From: Medicago truncatula
Lineage: Eukaryota; Streptophyta; Magnoliopsida; Fabales; Fabaceae
NCBI RefSeq assembly: GCF_003473485.1
Contig: NC_053042.1
Location: 55,515,762 to 55,579,761, forward strand
DNA: 64,000 bases
Direction: 5' to 3'
Position numbers and translations under genes: made by a program. Position 1 is the stretch's first letter. The number at the start of each line of letters is the position of its first letter. Under the pieces are notes generated by a model. It saw nothing but the letters and a program-made list of their open reading frames with translations, was not told where the DNA came from and did not search any database. Of this stretch, positions 34,501-46,268 are shown in pieces.

Positions 34501-34502
34501 AA

Positions 34503-34513
34503 TCTATTTATAG
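34503..34513 (+). promoter_or_regulatory. Candidate TATA box of the glyoxalase-like gene
   Basis: CTATTTATAGA about 175 bases upstream of the ATG at 34685, followed by a pyrimidine-rich 5'UTR-like stretch (34550-34670). Confidence 0.45.
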
Positions 34514-34740
34514 AGGATCACACCTGTTTCGCTTGTAGATGTTACTGGACTTGGCAATCTTCTCTACTATTTATTCTTGATTCTTTACCTCTCTATTCTA
34601 CACTCTTTCTTTTCCTCTTGATTTTTTTTTCACTTCATTTTCAACTTTCTTGGTCTTGTTTTCGGTCTAGTTAGGATTACAAAAATGGACACCATTGTAG
34701 GAAACCCTTTGCATCTAAAATCGGTGAATCATATCTCCCT

Positions 34741-36705
34741 TGTAACACCCTTACTAGACATTACCTAGGATATCTAGCGTGTGTGTTAAACTTGGTATTG
34801 GATACATTAAAATTACAATAATAAAAATTCCCGCAGAATAAAATATAAAATTCTCGTCTTATACCTTTGAAATAATACCACTGACGTGAATTTTATATAG
34901 TCCGGCAACTGCTTCTTCATCACGAACCTTTATGTCGTCTAGTAACCTCTGAATATCTTAAATAAATAAAAATAATTGGGGTGAGACATGATGTCTCAGT
35001 GAGTTCCACCTATCTTAAGGTGTAGGCAATCTCAGGGACCCTAAGATCGTCATATGTTCTAAACTCAACCCATTTCGGGTTTATATAGTCTTTATCATAC
35101 ATAATTGTGCGATCGGGGATAACTAGGATCGCTACCTAGAATACTATCATGATACTATTATAATGTCATATTCTTATTCATACACATTCTCATAATCATA
35201 ATAATAATTTTTGACTTAAATTCATGTCATTAATTATACATTTCTTGTCTTAAAGTTTTTCGTTGTGGCTAACGGTAACTATTTCTTTTTTTTTTTTTTT
35301 TTTTTTTACTATGTGCCATACCTCATAGGCTGCGTTATCTTTTTGTTGCAGCAAATAGTGTTTTCGCATTTGTTACTATGAGTCGTACCTCATAGGCTAC
35401 ATTATCTCTTCGCTGTAGCAAACGGAGATTTCGCATTCGTTACTATGAGCCGTACCTCATAAGCTACATTATCTCTTCGTTGTAGCAAACGGAGATTTCG
35501 CATTCGTTATTATGAGTCGTACCTCATAGGCTACATTATCTCTTCATTATAACAAACGAAGATTTTCTCAATTTTTTTCTTTCTATGAGCATGTTACTCA
35601 TTTCAAATTTTCTACTCATTTCAATTTTCTTTCAAATCATTAGTATGATTATATACATCAATTGCGTTGATAGAATTTGTCTCCCACATTTATACTAGCA
35701 TAAACATACTTATTAACATAAATGAGATTTTTAGAATAAACAATTAAGGATACCTAATTCAGAAATAATCATTCTACTATCTCATATTTATTCTGTTTCA
35801 AATGTACCATTCATATGGCATGATAGTCATGCTTGCACAATCGGCAAGTAATCATAAAGAGGATCTAATTATTCATGTTATCTCAATAATCTAATATAAT
35901 CATAATTGATCCCCAAAGGTGGGTTCTAAGCTAAAGGAACTCACCTTTAATCCTTTAAAATAACATAGGCTCGTCTCACTTTTGCATTTCAAACCTCAAC
36001 CAACTTCACGCTCAACCATGAGGGCTTCCGTAATTAACCTTGAATGATGATTCCTAAGCTCCTCAAGCATCAAAACAAGTCATTACCATAATCACCCACA
36101 ACCTAGTAGCTATCCATCATGGGTATTCCAAAAACAAGTTTACTTGATGATTTCCATGGAATTGGAGGAAAGATTATGAACTTGGAAAATGAGAGAAAGA
36201 GGGGCGGTTGAGCAATTGGAGGGAGGAGAAGTGATTATTAAACTAGTTTCTTGGTTAAAACTCTACTAGGAACCTATTAAAGCATGTACCATGATGATTC
36301 CATGATGAATTGTGAATTTGATGAAGTTAGGATTTTGGGTGGGTGAGGGGCGAATTCTAGAGAAAGGGAGGAGAAAAATTGTTAACCTAGAGAGAGAAGT
36401 GAGTAGAATAATGTGGAAGCTTGTGGATTTTCCACTTAAATAATCTTGAGTGGCAAGATTACCATTTTGCCCCTTGTTTAAAAATATCAAGTCCCAAGTT
36501 ATCAAAATGCCTTCAAGAAAAAAGATACAATTACCATTTGTTAACCCGTAACCATTTAATTCCTGGAATTTGTTGGGATAAAGTGTGAGATATTTACCGA
36601 ATATTTTCGCATTTCTCAATAAATAATTTACCTTTCAGAAATTATTTTTGTTCTGACATGTTCAACTGATACATTAGTCCATTTAAAATTTCGCGGGATA
36701 TTACA
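34741..36705 (+). mobile_element. Solo LTR (Ty3/gypsy-like), 1,965 bp
   Basis: Starts TGTAACACCCTTACTAG and ends GGGATATTACA (TG...CA). Target duplication TCCCT / CCCCT (34736-34740 and 36706-36710, one mismatch). No gag or pol inside. Contains a 67-bp tandem repeat, listed separately. The TGTAACACCC start and large size fit plant chromovirus-type LTRs, an inference. Confidence 0.8.
35307..35574 (+). repeat. 67-bp tandem repeat, four units, inside the solo LTR
   Basis: Units start at 35307, 35374, 35441 and 35508, each opening with TACTATG or TATTATG and containing CGTACCTCATAGGCTACAT (first unit most diverged). The exact 67-base spacing is visible. Confidence 0.85.
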
Positions 36706-37170
36706 CCCCTTCTCTGCAAATCAATGAAAGAAACTGTTGCCTTCTATGAAAAAGTTCTTGAATTCATTTCCATCGTAAGGCCTGGATCGTTTGATTTTGG
36801 CGGGGCATGGCTATTTGGCCACGGGATTGGAATTCATTTGCTGCTGGCAGAGGACCCTGAAAAGATTCCAAGGAAGAATGAAATTAATACAAAGGATAAG
36901 CATATCTCATTCCAGTGTGATGAAAGCATGGATGCAGTAGAGAAATATTTGAAGGATATGAAAATTGGTTTAAAACGTGCAATGGTTGAGGAAAATGGAA
37001 TTCAAGTGGATCAGTTGTTTTTTCATGACCCAGATGGATTCATGATTGAGATATGCAATTGTGATAGTCTCCCTGTTATTCCTTTAGCTGGTGGGATGGT
37101 TACATTATGCCCTAGACTCAACTTTGAGTCTATGCCACAACAGATAGACCAAGTTGCAAAGCAAATTTGA

Positions 37171-38180
37171 TCATGCTCGATGAGGCCAAGCTTCTTATTT
37201 TATCTTAATTTTGTGGTGGTGGATAAAAAGAATAAGTTAATTGTCAATGCCTTTGTGATACCAGGTTCCTTTGCAAATGTAATTATGAAAATATTGGATT
37301 AGAAAAACATTGATTAAAAACTTTTCTTTTCAAGGGAGATTGACTATTTATTTATTTTTGACAAAGAAGATCGATTAAAATTTGTAGTTAGCTTTTGTTA
37401 AAGGGACAAAGATATATTCATACCAGTTGAATCACAAATAATAATAGATTTGAAGAGTAAAGTTGTTCAAGAGTAATTTATAAGTATATTGAAAACAGAC
37501 TACCAAAAAAAATCGGTATCCCTGTAGTAATATATACATTCAATATAAGTGTTGATTTAATTTGTTCGTCTTCTTCTTTTTTTGACTAAGCATGCTAATT
37601 TTGAAACCAATAATATAAAAAATATACTCTTTTTTTTTTTGAGCAATAAAAAATATACTTATTTCTTGGTAGAGAGAGTACTTCTTTTTAAAGTGATCCT
37701 TGCTGCATAAAGGGTGCTTGTGAACTAGTTTAAACGTCTCTTTGACTTGTGTGACTGTAGTGAAGATGAAGAGGCAAAGGTGGGAGAAAGTGACTTTTTG
37801 TGTTACTTTGTCAGATAACATTTTTTTTTTTTCTAGGATAACATATGATAAATGAGATTGGTCTCATAACCTAGTTGATGCTAGGTGTTTATCATGTTCT
37901 TATTCAAATTGTGACAACATTTGGATGACATTGTGGCGTTAATATCATGTGACATTGACCAACCACAATGTACCATATAACCCTAAATAAACTCTTCGAT
38001 TGAATTTTGATATGATGACGACAGATAGCAACGGTTTCATCATTGCGCATTACATTTTATATAGTTATCAATCCTTCAAATCTTACAATATAGATAACAA
38101 TTTTTTGTTATTATTCTCAACTTTGTTTTCTATATCATTGGTTTGACTCACAACAGTTGTTATGTTATCATTGCCCTCAT
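37171..38180. other. Spacer, partly from the duplicated F-box/ALMT unit
   Basis: From about 37990 the sequence (ACATTTTATATAGTTATCAA, TATCATTGGTTTGACTCACA) matches the spacer that follows F-box copies 2, 3 and 4. No F-box coding sequence precedes it here. 37171-37990 shows nothing recognisable. Confidence 0.45.
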
Positions 38181-38400
38181 CTTTTCATCAATTAAGGCAC
38201 CAGTTTCAATTCTAGCTCCGTACAAAGACTCTTTGCATCAGATTTTAGAAAAGACCACTACCCTTTTGCTTCTTTCACACCAGTGGATGACTTGAGGAAA
38301 TTGGCATGCTTAAAGAGTTTAGAGATAAGGTTTAGATTGTTGTGGCTTGTGAGATACCTAAAATAGCTGTCTCTAATTAACTTGTTTTCTTATGGATTAA
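38181..38400 (+). pseudogene. ALMT exon-6 remnant
   Basis: Contains AAGGCACCAGTTTCAATTC, ACAAAGACTCTTTGCATCAG, a SFTPVDDL-like piece, a piece equivalent to KEFRD, GTTGTGGCTTGTGAGATACC, and an end equivalent to NDLPSYG. It aligns with the remnant at 24510-24725 and with exon 6 of the live ALMT genes, but with deletions and no open frame. Confidence 0.65.
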
Positions 38401-38409
38401 TTAGAGTAA

Positions 38410-38812
38410 TATAACTAGTAGAAGTGAGGGGAGGGATTACACAGGCTATGAGGTTAGAGGGAAAAATAGAGAAATTTTTTAAACTTTTTTTTTTTGACAA
38501 GTATTATAACAATATATGAAAGAGTGTTTTTCTAGTGAATACTAAAAAAAAAATACTAATATGTACTTTTAATTTTGCAAATATTATAACAATATATATT
38601 GGATTTGAAAAATTTATTCAAACCTCCCAAAACTCTTATCCAATACAATATTTTAATTCCCCAAAATCAGTGGGATTTTATATCATGAAAAAAACCAAGT
38701 CCCTTAAAACCCTCCCCTCCCAAAACTCCATTGTTTCCACTTCTTTCTTCTTCTTCTTTTTTCAAGCCCTTTTTTCTCTCCCCTTCAAACTCCCAAACAA
38801 GCTTAAATGTTT
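38410..38812. mobile_element. Degenerate Harbinger-like MITE (relative of 30122-30414)
   Basis: The right end CCTTCAAACTCCCAAACAAGC and internal blocks (CAAACCTCCCAAAACTC, CCCCTCCCAAAACTCCA) match the family at 30122. The left end (GAGGGGAGGGATTAC) is less clear. The open frame at 38535-38819 is part of this repeat. Confidence 0.45.
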
Positions 38813-39633
38813 GTTTTAACATCCACTTGATTTATGCAATTTAGAAATTTACCAATTGCTCATACAAATTTAGGTGTGTGTGTGTTTGGATGGAGGAATG
38901 TTTTGAGGTAATGTAATGTTTTAAAGAAATTCAAATACTTTAGGTGAATTCCATCGTTTGGATGATAATTTGGAGAATATTAAGAATGATGGAAATTTAT
39001 CAAGTATTTTGTTTAAGTTAATTTATGGAATTTCAAATGACACCTAAAAGCTATGAATTTCAAATTTCTTCATTCTTATAATTTTTCAAATTTTGCATTT
39101 TGACCCCCAATAAATTTAAAAAAAAAATTAATTCGACCCCTGAACTTTTGAAATTACAAATTTACCCCTCAAAATTTTTGGAATTTGCAAATTGATTACT
39201 TCATCCAAACAAGAATATTTGAAAATGAAGACAATTTAATGAATCATTTGAATTGCCTAAAAATCTAATTTTTTTTTTAAATTTCTCAATTATCTCATCT
39301 AAACACTTAAGAGTTACAACATAATCAATACAAAATGGTATGAAAAACATGGAAAATAACAGACTGAAAATGAAAAGATACGAAACCATTCCCAAATCCC
39401 AATCTAAACGAAGGCTCCCAAAATAAAGGAACGATAATATAGGAGATCAATTTAGAAAATATCATTTGGCACACTAATTAAAAGTGAAAAGAGACTTATT
39501 TGCAAAGACAAGAGGGAACATTATTCTGTGTGGCATAGTTTTTACCAATATTTTGACCTCAAATCCGATACATCGTATTTTCAAGATATTTTCCGCATTG
39601 AATCTTATGGGAGTCTCCCTTATGATTGTGTTT
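38813..39633. other. No gene; possible further MITE remnant
   Basis: Starts with a TG repeat and GTTTGGATGGAGGAATG-like sequence; complementary words such as CATCCAAAC occur near 39203, suggesting an old inverted-repeat element. Not resolved. Confidence 0.3.
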
Positions 39634-39635
39634 TA

Positions 39636-40126
39636 CTCCATTCGTCCCGGATTAACCGAGCTATTTTGCTCAAATCATACATATTAAGATAAATGTATAA
39701 ATGATGGAGATAGAAAAATAGTTTTAAGTGCTATTGTTAAATATATTGGTGTATTCTCCACTATCATAAATATAAAGTGGAATATATTGAATTGGAAATG
39801 ATAAAAAAGTAGCATTAATTAGAGTTATAAAGGAAAAAAAGTAATTAATGATGTATTGAAAAGTGAAATGTCTCACTTATTTTGGGACACATTTTTATTG
39901 AAAAGATAACTGATATTTGTACAACCATTTTCTAACAACTTTTTGACAACTTTATATCTCATACTCATATTATCTTCTTATTTTCTCTCTTCCTTTTTTT
40001 CTCTCTCTGTTATTTTTGACCAATCAAATAAGAGAAAATCAAAGTTGTCATAGAGGTTGTACCAAAGAGTTGTATATACATCACTACTCTATTAAAAATG
40101 ACTCAGTTATTATGAGACGTAGGGAG
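39636..40126. mobile_element. Stowaway-like MITE with nested second MITE
   Basis: The left end CTCCATTCGTCCCGGATTAA and the complement of the right end CTCCCTACGTCTCATAATAA match; TA flanks both sides (39634-39635, 40127-40128). A smaller MITE sits inside at 39911-40083. Confidence 0.65.
39911..40083. mobile_element. Nested MITE, TGATATTTG family
   Basis: The left end TGATATTTGTACAACCATTT pairs with GGTTGTACCAAAG...ACATCA at the right. The same family is at 57219-57372. Confidence 0.6.
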
Positions 40127-40128
40127 TA

Positions 40129-41083
40129 GTTAAAAGATAGGTTAGTGAGTTGAGGGTAACAAGTGTTTATAAACTATTGTGATGTGATACCTTTTGGTGC
40201 ACCTGGCGGCTCTCGGTTACAAAATCCAAAACATTTCAAATTCCAGAAAACTATTCGGTACTCTGTCTTGTGGTAGCAGTTCACGTTAGTTCAAGCTTAC
40301 AATATTAGACCAGGTCACATTATTATAACATAAAAAAATCATCATGATTATAATCTAAGCTCCGCAGAATAATAAAGAAAGGTTGACATTTTAAAAGGTA
40401 ACAGTTATTTTGATATCTGAATGTGTAATGAGTAGTCATAGTACCTATTAAAATGGTCTCTGATTGTGCATTTATTTAGTCAAAATAGTCTCTAACATTT
40501 AGTCGAACTAGTCTCTAACATTAGAATGTTCTGTTAATATTGTCATATCAGTAGCTAAATATATTTCAACGTCAATGACTATTTTGACTAAAGAAGTGTA
40601 CAATCACAAACTATTTTAAAATTTTAATACATTCAGGGACTATTTTAACCACTCGTTGCATGTTCAGGGATCAAAATAATTATAACCCCTTTTAAAAAGG
40701 AATAACATGTATTGTGGGATCAGTCACAGATAAAATATGTGCTGCAATGTGGGATCAACATATAGATATTTTGTCTGTTTTCTCCTCTTAACATTGTATC
40801 TAAGCACCTCGGAATACTGCCAACCTGTCTTTCTCTTCAACCTATCTTCATGTGTTCTCAAATAATGTGTACTACAGCTCATTTATATGTACACTGACTG
40901 CTTACAGCAGCTATTTTCTAATGTAAGCATTTCTTGTGACTGGAAAATTCTTAAAATAAAAACAATTTCTACTGTTTTTAATATTCTTTTTTGTCACTTT
41001 GTGTAACATACCTTCTGTCAGAAATAGAACTTTTAATGGCTACATCACTCAGAAATCTGATTTAGCTCGCTGTTAAAGTTTCA
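40129..41083 (+). promoter_or_regulatory. ALMT-b upstream region with inserted MITE
   Basis: Shares the ALMT-unit 5' flank (TACTCTGTCTTGTGGTAGC, GTTAGTTCAAGCTTAC, ATCATCATGATTATAATC, GTATTGTGGGATCAGTCAC). The flank is split by an element at 40399-40689 that copies a and c lack. Confidence 0.6.
40399..40689. mobile_element. Mutator-like MITE in the ALMT-b promoter region
   Basis: The inner sequence forms inverted arms: TTATTTTGATATCTGAATGT on the left, and the complement of the right reads TTATTTTGATCCCTGAACAT. Flanked by TTTTAAAAGG (40389-40398) and TTTTAAAAAGG (40690-40700), an approximate 10-base duplication typical of Mutator-like insertions. About 400-700 bases upstream of the ALMT-b ATG. 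Confidence 0.7.
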
Positions 41084-43919
41084 ATGGCTGAAACTAACAA
41101 TACTATGAGAAGCTCAAGCCATTGGAAATCATTTTACAGTTTTGTTTATAAAGTGAAAAGATTTCCAGGTTCAATGAGGAAGACAATTTGGAATGTTGGC
41201 AAAGATGATCCAAGAAGGGTGGTCCATTCTTTGAAAGTTGGTCTTGCTTTGACACTTGTATCTTTGTTGTATCTAATGGAGCCATTGTTCAAAGGGATAG
41301 GGGAAAATGCTATGTGGGCTGTCATGACTGTGGTTGTGGTCATGGAGTTCACTGCAGGTATGCTATGCTACTTTCTAAGTGACGTTATTCTTATTGTTAT
41401 GTGTTTAGATCACAACTTCATAGGTATTAACGAAGGATCGATTATGATTGTAGGGGGAACCTTATGCAAAGGACTAAATAGAGGATTGGGAACTTTGTTA
41501 GCAGGATCATTGGCATTCTTTATTCGGTATCTTGCAGATGTTCCTGGCCAGATTTTTCATGCAATTTTCATCGGTGCTGCAGTTTTTATTTTAGGTAAGC
41601 ATATTATTGACTCCTGGTTTAATAACAGTGCATTTTTTTTTTTTTGCACAATAATGAAAAACTTGTTTTTTTTTTGGTAAAGATAAAACATTTGTTTTTT
41701 GAAATTGTGAGAGAAGCTCAATTGGTACGTTAAACATGAAACGACCAAAGATATTAAATCCCCTATTATTCATTAGTAGGAATAGAATCCTGCCAAGGCC
41801 AGTCCCAAGCCTGGGTAAAAGGAGAGGGTTGTGTTAGGCCTCGACATCCAACATAAAACTTCGTCGAATCTCTATGACATGGATTCATTAGTAAGAGTAG
41901 CGTTAACTAATGCTTGTAGTTTTCGTTATCTTATAATAGCAATTTTATTAAAATATTATGTCATGTGACTTGGGCTTCTCAAATGTTTTTCTGAGCCATT
42001 GCTTCACTATTGGCAGGAGCTGCAGCTACCTATGTCAGATTCATCCCTTATATAAAGAAAAACTACGATTATGGTGTTATGATATTTCTGTTGACCTTTA
42101 ATTTGATAATTGTATCAAGTTACCGCGTTGATAATGTCTGGAGCATTGGGAAAGATCGCATCTATACCATATGCATAGGCGTTGGTCTTTGTCTTGTGAT
42201 GAGCCTATTTGTATTTCCAAACTGGTCAGGGGAAGAACTCCATAAATCCACCATATCAAAGCTTGAAGGATTAGCCAAATCCATAGAAGGTAAGGTGAAC
42301 TTTGAGAAACAATGCAGATCATGACTTCTTTAAAGAAAATTGCTTAAGTTTATGACAATTAATATCTGCTCAAGAGCATTTCAATTTCCTCCATCTTTAT
42401 AATTGAATATGAAAACAATGATGCAGTTTCTGTCATGGAATATTTTTATGATTCTGAAAAACAAGCAAATGATGATTCATCTGAGGATCTCATTTACAAG
42501 TGCTACGAGGCCGTTTTAGACTCTAAATCTAAGGATGAAACACTGGTAAGCTAGTGTCCCTTTTTTGTCAAGTAAAGTATATAAGAAATTCCCCTTCTAT
42601 TTTTTTATAAAAGAAAGTATATCAGAAATTGGTACTTTGTGATAGAAGATCTAGTTTCGAAATAAACAGGCTATACAAGCAAATTGGGAGCCAAGATACT
42701 CAAGATGCTGCCACAGGATCCCATGGCAGCAATATGCAAAAGTAGGAGCTGCTCTTCGCCATTTTAGTTACACCGTTGTAGCACTACATGGTTGTTTGCA
42801 GTCTGAAATTCAGGTACTAAAACAGCTATCTCAATCCAGTTTCATGATGCAACCCGATAGCTGCATTTATTTGTTTATTTCTTTCATATAATTCATTTAA
42901 TTCCTAATCATACAAATGGTAATTGTAATAAAAAATTTATTCAAATTAAAACAACTTTTCATGTTATCTATCTTTTTCACAAAAAATTGCTTCCACTTGT
43001 CAAATAAGATTCATCATTTAGATCCTGGATTACCTGTGATCTTATTAATAGCACATGGAACACTGTTACTTAAAATAGAAATCATTGATTAAGAGATATG
43101 TAGCTAGCATCTGAATAATGTTCAAGGTCCTTTTGTCTAGAAATTGAACATGAAATGCAATTGTACTGTACAATACTTTGATTTGAACCTTTAGTTTAAA
43201 AATGAGTTTCTTATTTGATTCTTGGATCTGTACCTTTAACTTGCATATTATTTAACCTATGATTCATGAAGACACCAAGGTCAATACGTGATCTATACAA
43301 AGATTCCTGCATCAGACTTGCACAAGAAGTATCAAAAGTACTAAGGGCAATGGCCAACAGCATAAGGAAAAAGCATAAATTTTCCCTTCAAATACTCTCA
43401 AACAATCTTAATGAAGCTTTACAAGATCTTGACGGTGTGTTAAAATCGCAACCCCAACTTTTACTTGGCTCGAACAATGGTCGAAGTCGAACACCCAGAA
43501 CCCCCAAAACCCCCAGAACTCCAAACTCTTACAAGCTTGAAGAAGAAAGTAGAATCTTGCTATCACGTGTTAAAAGTGATTGTTGTTCCCCAGTTGGAAG
43601 CAAATCCAAAGAGCATTCCCGAGAACAAACAAAAGAAGGACAGAGACACAAGGTGTTGAGGCCACAACTTAGTAAGATTATCATCACTAGCCTTGAGTTC
43701 TCAGAAGCACTACCCTTTGCTGCATTCACTTCGTTGCTAGTGGAGATGGTGGCAAAACTAGATCATGTTATGGATGAAGTTGAAGAGTTGGGGAGAATGT
43801 CACATTTTAAAGAGTTTAGAGATGATGATGATAATAATGCGAATATTGTTGTCACTTGTGACAGACCAAAAATGAATATAGTTGATAATAATGACTTGCC
43901 TTCTTATGGAGCGGAATAA
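41084..43919 (+). CDS. ALMT: ALMT12/QUAC1-like anion channel (copy b)
   Basis: Exons 41084-41357, 41454-41594, 42017-42289, 42427-42545, 42670-42813 and 43272-43919 join in frame (1,599 nt, 532 residues), all GT-AG, with the same phases as copies a and c. It keeps [78 protein letters not shown] and the [12 protein letters not shown]-terminal block. The linker carries repeated Thr-Pro units (SRTPRTPKTPRTPNS), richer than copy a, a likely phosphorylation-prone stretch. Exon 4 is one codon shorter than in copies a and c (QANDDSSED versus [10 protein letters not shown]). Looks functional. Its 5' flank has a MITE the others lack, so expression may differ. Confidence 0.93.
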
Positions 43920-45600
43920 TTGTTCCTATCATCCCACGAGTGAAGTTATACATGAATACATTAATTTAGTTGAACGTTTTTTGCATTACCTATTTTATGC
44001 ATTCTGCATAGGGAAGATTATGTACTGTACACGGGAAAGTAATTTTTGCCGAGTCCTGAAGTTTGAGTTCTGAGAGCTGAGTCATATTTATCGTTCCTTG
44101 ATAGGATCTATCCAGTACTTTGAAGATCCGAAGAACTAGCTACTAAATGTTCTGAAAACGAACACTCTGACACAACTACCTTTATTTGTTTGAATCTTAA
44201 CATTTGACTTATCCTTCGGAAAATTGGATAGCTTTGTATATTCATTTATTTCAAAAACTTCAATCAAAATTGAAAACATACGCCAATATGTAGATGTTTT
44301 ACACAAGATAATAACAATCTGCAATTCTGCATATATGTGATATTCACTACATCAGCAAGACCACTCCATGACAGAACCTGCACTCTTGCAACACTACTGC
44401 ATAACTATGTTTTCACTAATGTTGTTCTCCTTGTCATGCTCATAGGACCTAATAGGAAAGACTTTGTTTGCATCCATGCCCGTAGTGTCTCTGATCAATC
44501 TCGGTTCTGCTAACATCGAAACATCCATACATATTGTGGAACATACTTATACAACTGCAACTACAATCACCTATTTTAATTCAAAGGTAAAATTATAGTA
44601 AGAAGAAAATCTCATAAGTGAAATATAAATAAATAAAATAGCAAATTTATAAGTATTAATACTTTCTAGTTAGAAGATCCAAAAATAGAAGTTTCACCCT
44701 AAACAAAAACATAATATGATAGTTTGCATCATTCACGAAAAAATAAGAAGGAAAAAAAAAGAGCAAATATTGAGAAATTTCAATCGAAAGAACTTCAGTT
44801 CTTGCCCTTGTATCAAAATAAGATGCACAAAAACACAAAGCAAATGCCCTTATAAACTCAGAATAACAAAAAAATTAAAGATATACAAAAGACAAATGAA
44901 ATCAAACATAAAGCATAACATGGTAACTCATGGCAGAGAAATCATGCCAAAGAAAAAGAGTGATACATAAAACAAAAGCATTAATTCACCACTAACACAT
45001 CCACCCAATAGCCATAACAGAACCTAAAAAACAGAGAAAGCAGGACTGCTACAGTCAGCATAAAAAACACTTTTGGGACCCCAAAAAACTTTCCAAACCA
45101 ATCTAACAGCAACTACAAATATTCCTCTGAGAGAGAGTAGTGTCAAATGGGAATGAATGAAAAGGAGAAGAATTGATTCAAAGCCTTAGGTTATTGACCT
45201 TCCGGCGAGTTGCGATTCTCAACAACGGAAGTTTCGGCGTCGGAGTGAGAGACACTGTCGATGAGTTTGGGGATCTTTGGCAACACCGCACTTGGTTATG
45301 TGAGAGAGAGGGAGAGAGAGAGAGTGAGGAAAAAGAGGGAGTGGTGATATGATTTAGGGGCTTGGTCAAATTTTTGTTGGGTCAATTTTTTGCTGTTAAA
45401 TTCTTGCTTTGGAAAATATCATTGTTATTAATAACATATATTGGTAAGTGCCAGTAGGTTTGTTCCAATAAAATAATTTGAAATTCAAATTCCCAAACAC
45501 TTTAGAGCCAAAAAATTTTAGGGTTATCTCATTTAGCATTTAATGTTGCAATCTTGGAGCCAAATTTCTAGGGTTAAGTTGTTGCAACCTAATAAGATTA
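43920..45600 (-). other. Spacer with possible remnant of a minus-strand gene
   Basis: 43920-44150 repeats the ALMT 3' flank. On the minus strand, 45380-45120 has a TC-rich 5'UTR-like stretch, and a 44-residue frame (44528-44394: MDVSMLAEPRLIRDTTGMDA... to NIVMQ) preceded by a TTGCAG acceptor-like site could be a terminal exon. I do not recognise the protein. This is a weak hint only. Confidence 0.25.
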
Positions 45601-46268
45601 TGGACTAACCTTATTCACCTTAGTTTATGATCGTTTCACCAATAATTATAAGGTTATTGCTCTTTATTCAAGAAATAATCAAAACAAAGAAGTTAATGCT
45701 CATACTTTGGGTACCGATTATTGGAGAAAGATCCAGGACTTTCCAAGGGATTGTTACATTCAAAGACCGGGAATATTTGTGTGCGACACGGTTAATTGGT
45801 TGGTATATGATGATCCTAGTTTTTGAGAGGGTCATTGTTTCTCTTGATTTGGAGAATGGGTTGTATCAAGAGTTTTCTCACCCTCTTTATGACTACGAAC
45901 CTGCAAATCGCATTACCTTGGGGGTGTTGAGGGATTGTTTGTGCACTTTTTCTAGTAGTGAGAAGTTTTCTGATGTTTGGATCATGAAAGAATATGGAAA
46001 TGTAGAATCTTGGACTAAATTGTTATGTGTTCCTCAAATGGGAGGCTGTGGTTGTTATATCTATACCAAACCATTATATATATCTGAAGATGACCAAGTG
46101 CTGACGTATTTTTTCAAGATGGGGAAGTTTAGTTTGGCTGTCTATGATTCCATCCATGATACTTTGAAGATTCCTGCAATTCAAAACAATATCCATGATC
46201 TCGTACCAGAAGCCTACCTTCCAGAAATCTACTTTGAAAGTTTGATATCACATTTTTCTCAGGATTAG
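45600..46268 (+). pseudogene. F-box/FBA gene, copy 4 (3' two-thirds, frameshifted)
   Basis: Begins in the FBA domain (TLFTLVYDRFTNNYK, LGTDYWRKIQDFP, FVCDTVNWLVYD), shifts frame at about 45822, and then runs open to the normal end: VIVSLDLENGLYQE, DVWIMKEYGNVESWTKLL, GCGCYIYTKPLYISEDDQ, ESLISHFSQD. The F-box and first ~150 residues are absent. Very close to copy 5. Confidence 0.85.

Larger units (their letters stand above)
34685..37170 (+). pseudogene. Glyoxalase-I-family (VOC) gene split by a solo LTR
   Basis: First coding piece 34685-34740: MDTIVGNPLHLKSVNHISL. Second piece from 36711: LCKSMKETVAFYEKVLEF, then GSFDFGGAWLFGHGIGIHLL, HISFQCDESMDAVEKYL, VDQLFFHDPDGFMIEICN, to a stop at 37170. 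Removing the insertion and one target copy restores the reading frame, so the split is recent. The layout matches plant lactoylglutathione-lyase/glyoxalase-I-like VOC proteins (At1g80160/At1g15380 type) as remembered. The His of NHIS on the first strand, usually a metal ligand in this fold, is on the cut-off piece; the Glu in FMIEICN is on the other. An ATG at 36724 could start a 148-residue N-terminally shortened product, expected to lack that ligand. Confidence 0.85.

Noticed and set aside
35307-35574. CRISPR-like evenly spaced repeat
   Set aside because: The units are contiguous 67-bp tandem copies without unique spacers, inside a plant LTR.
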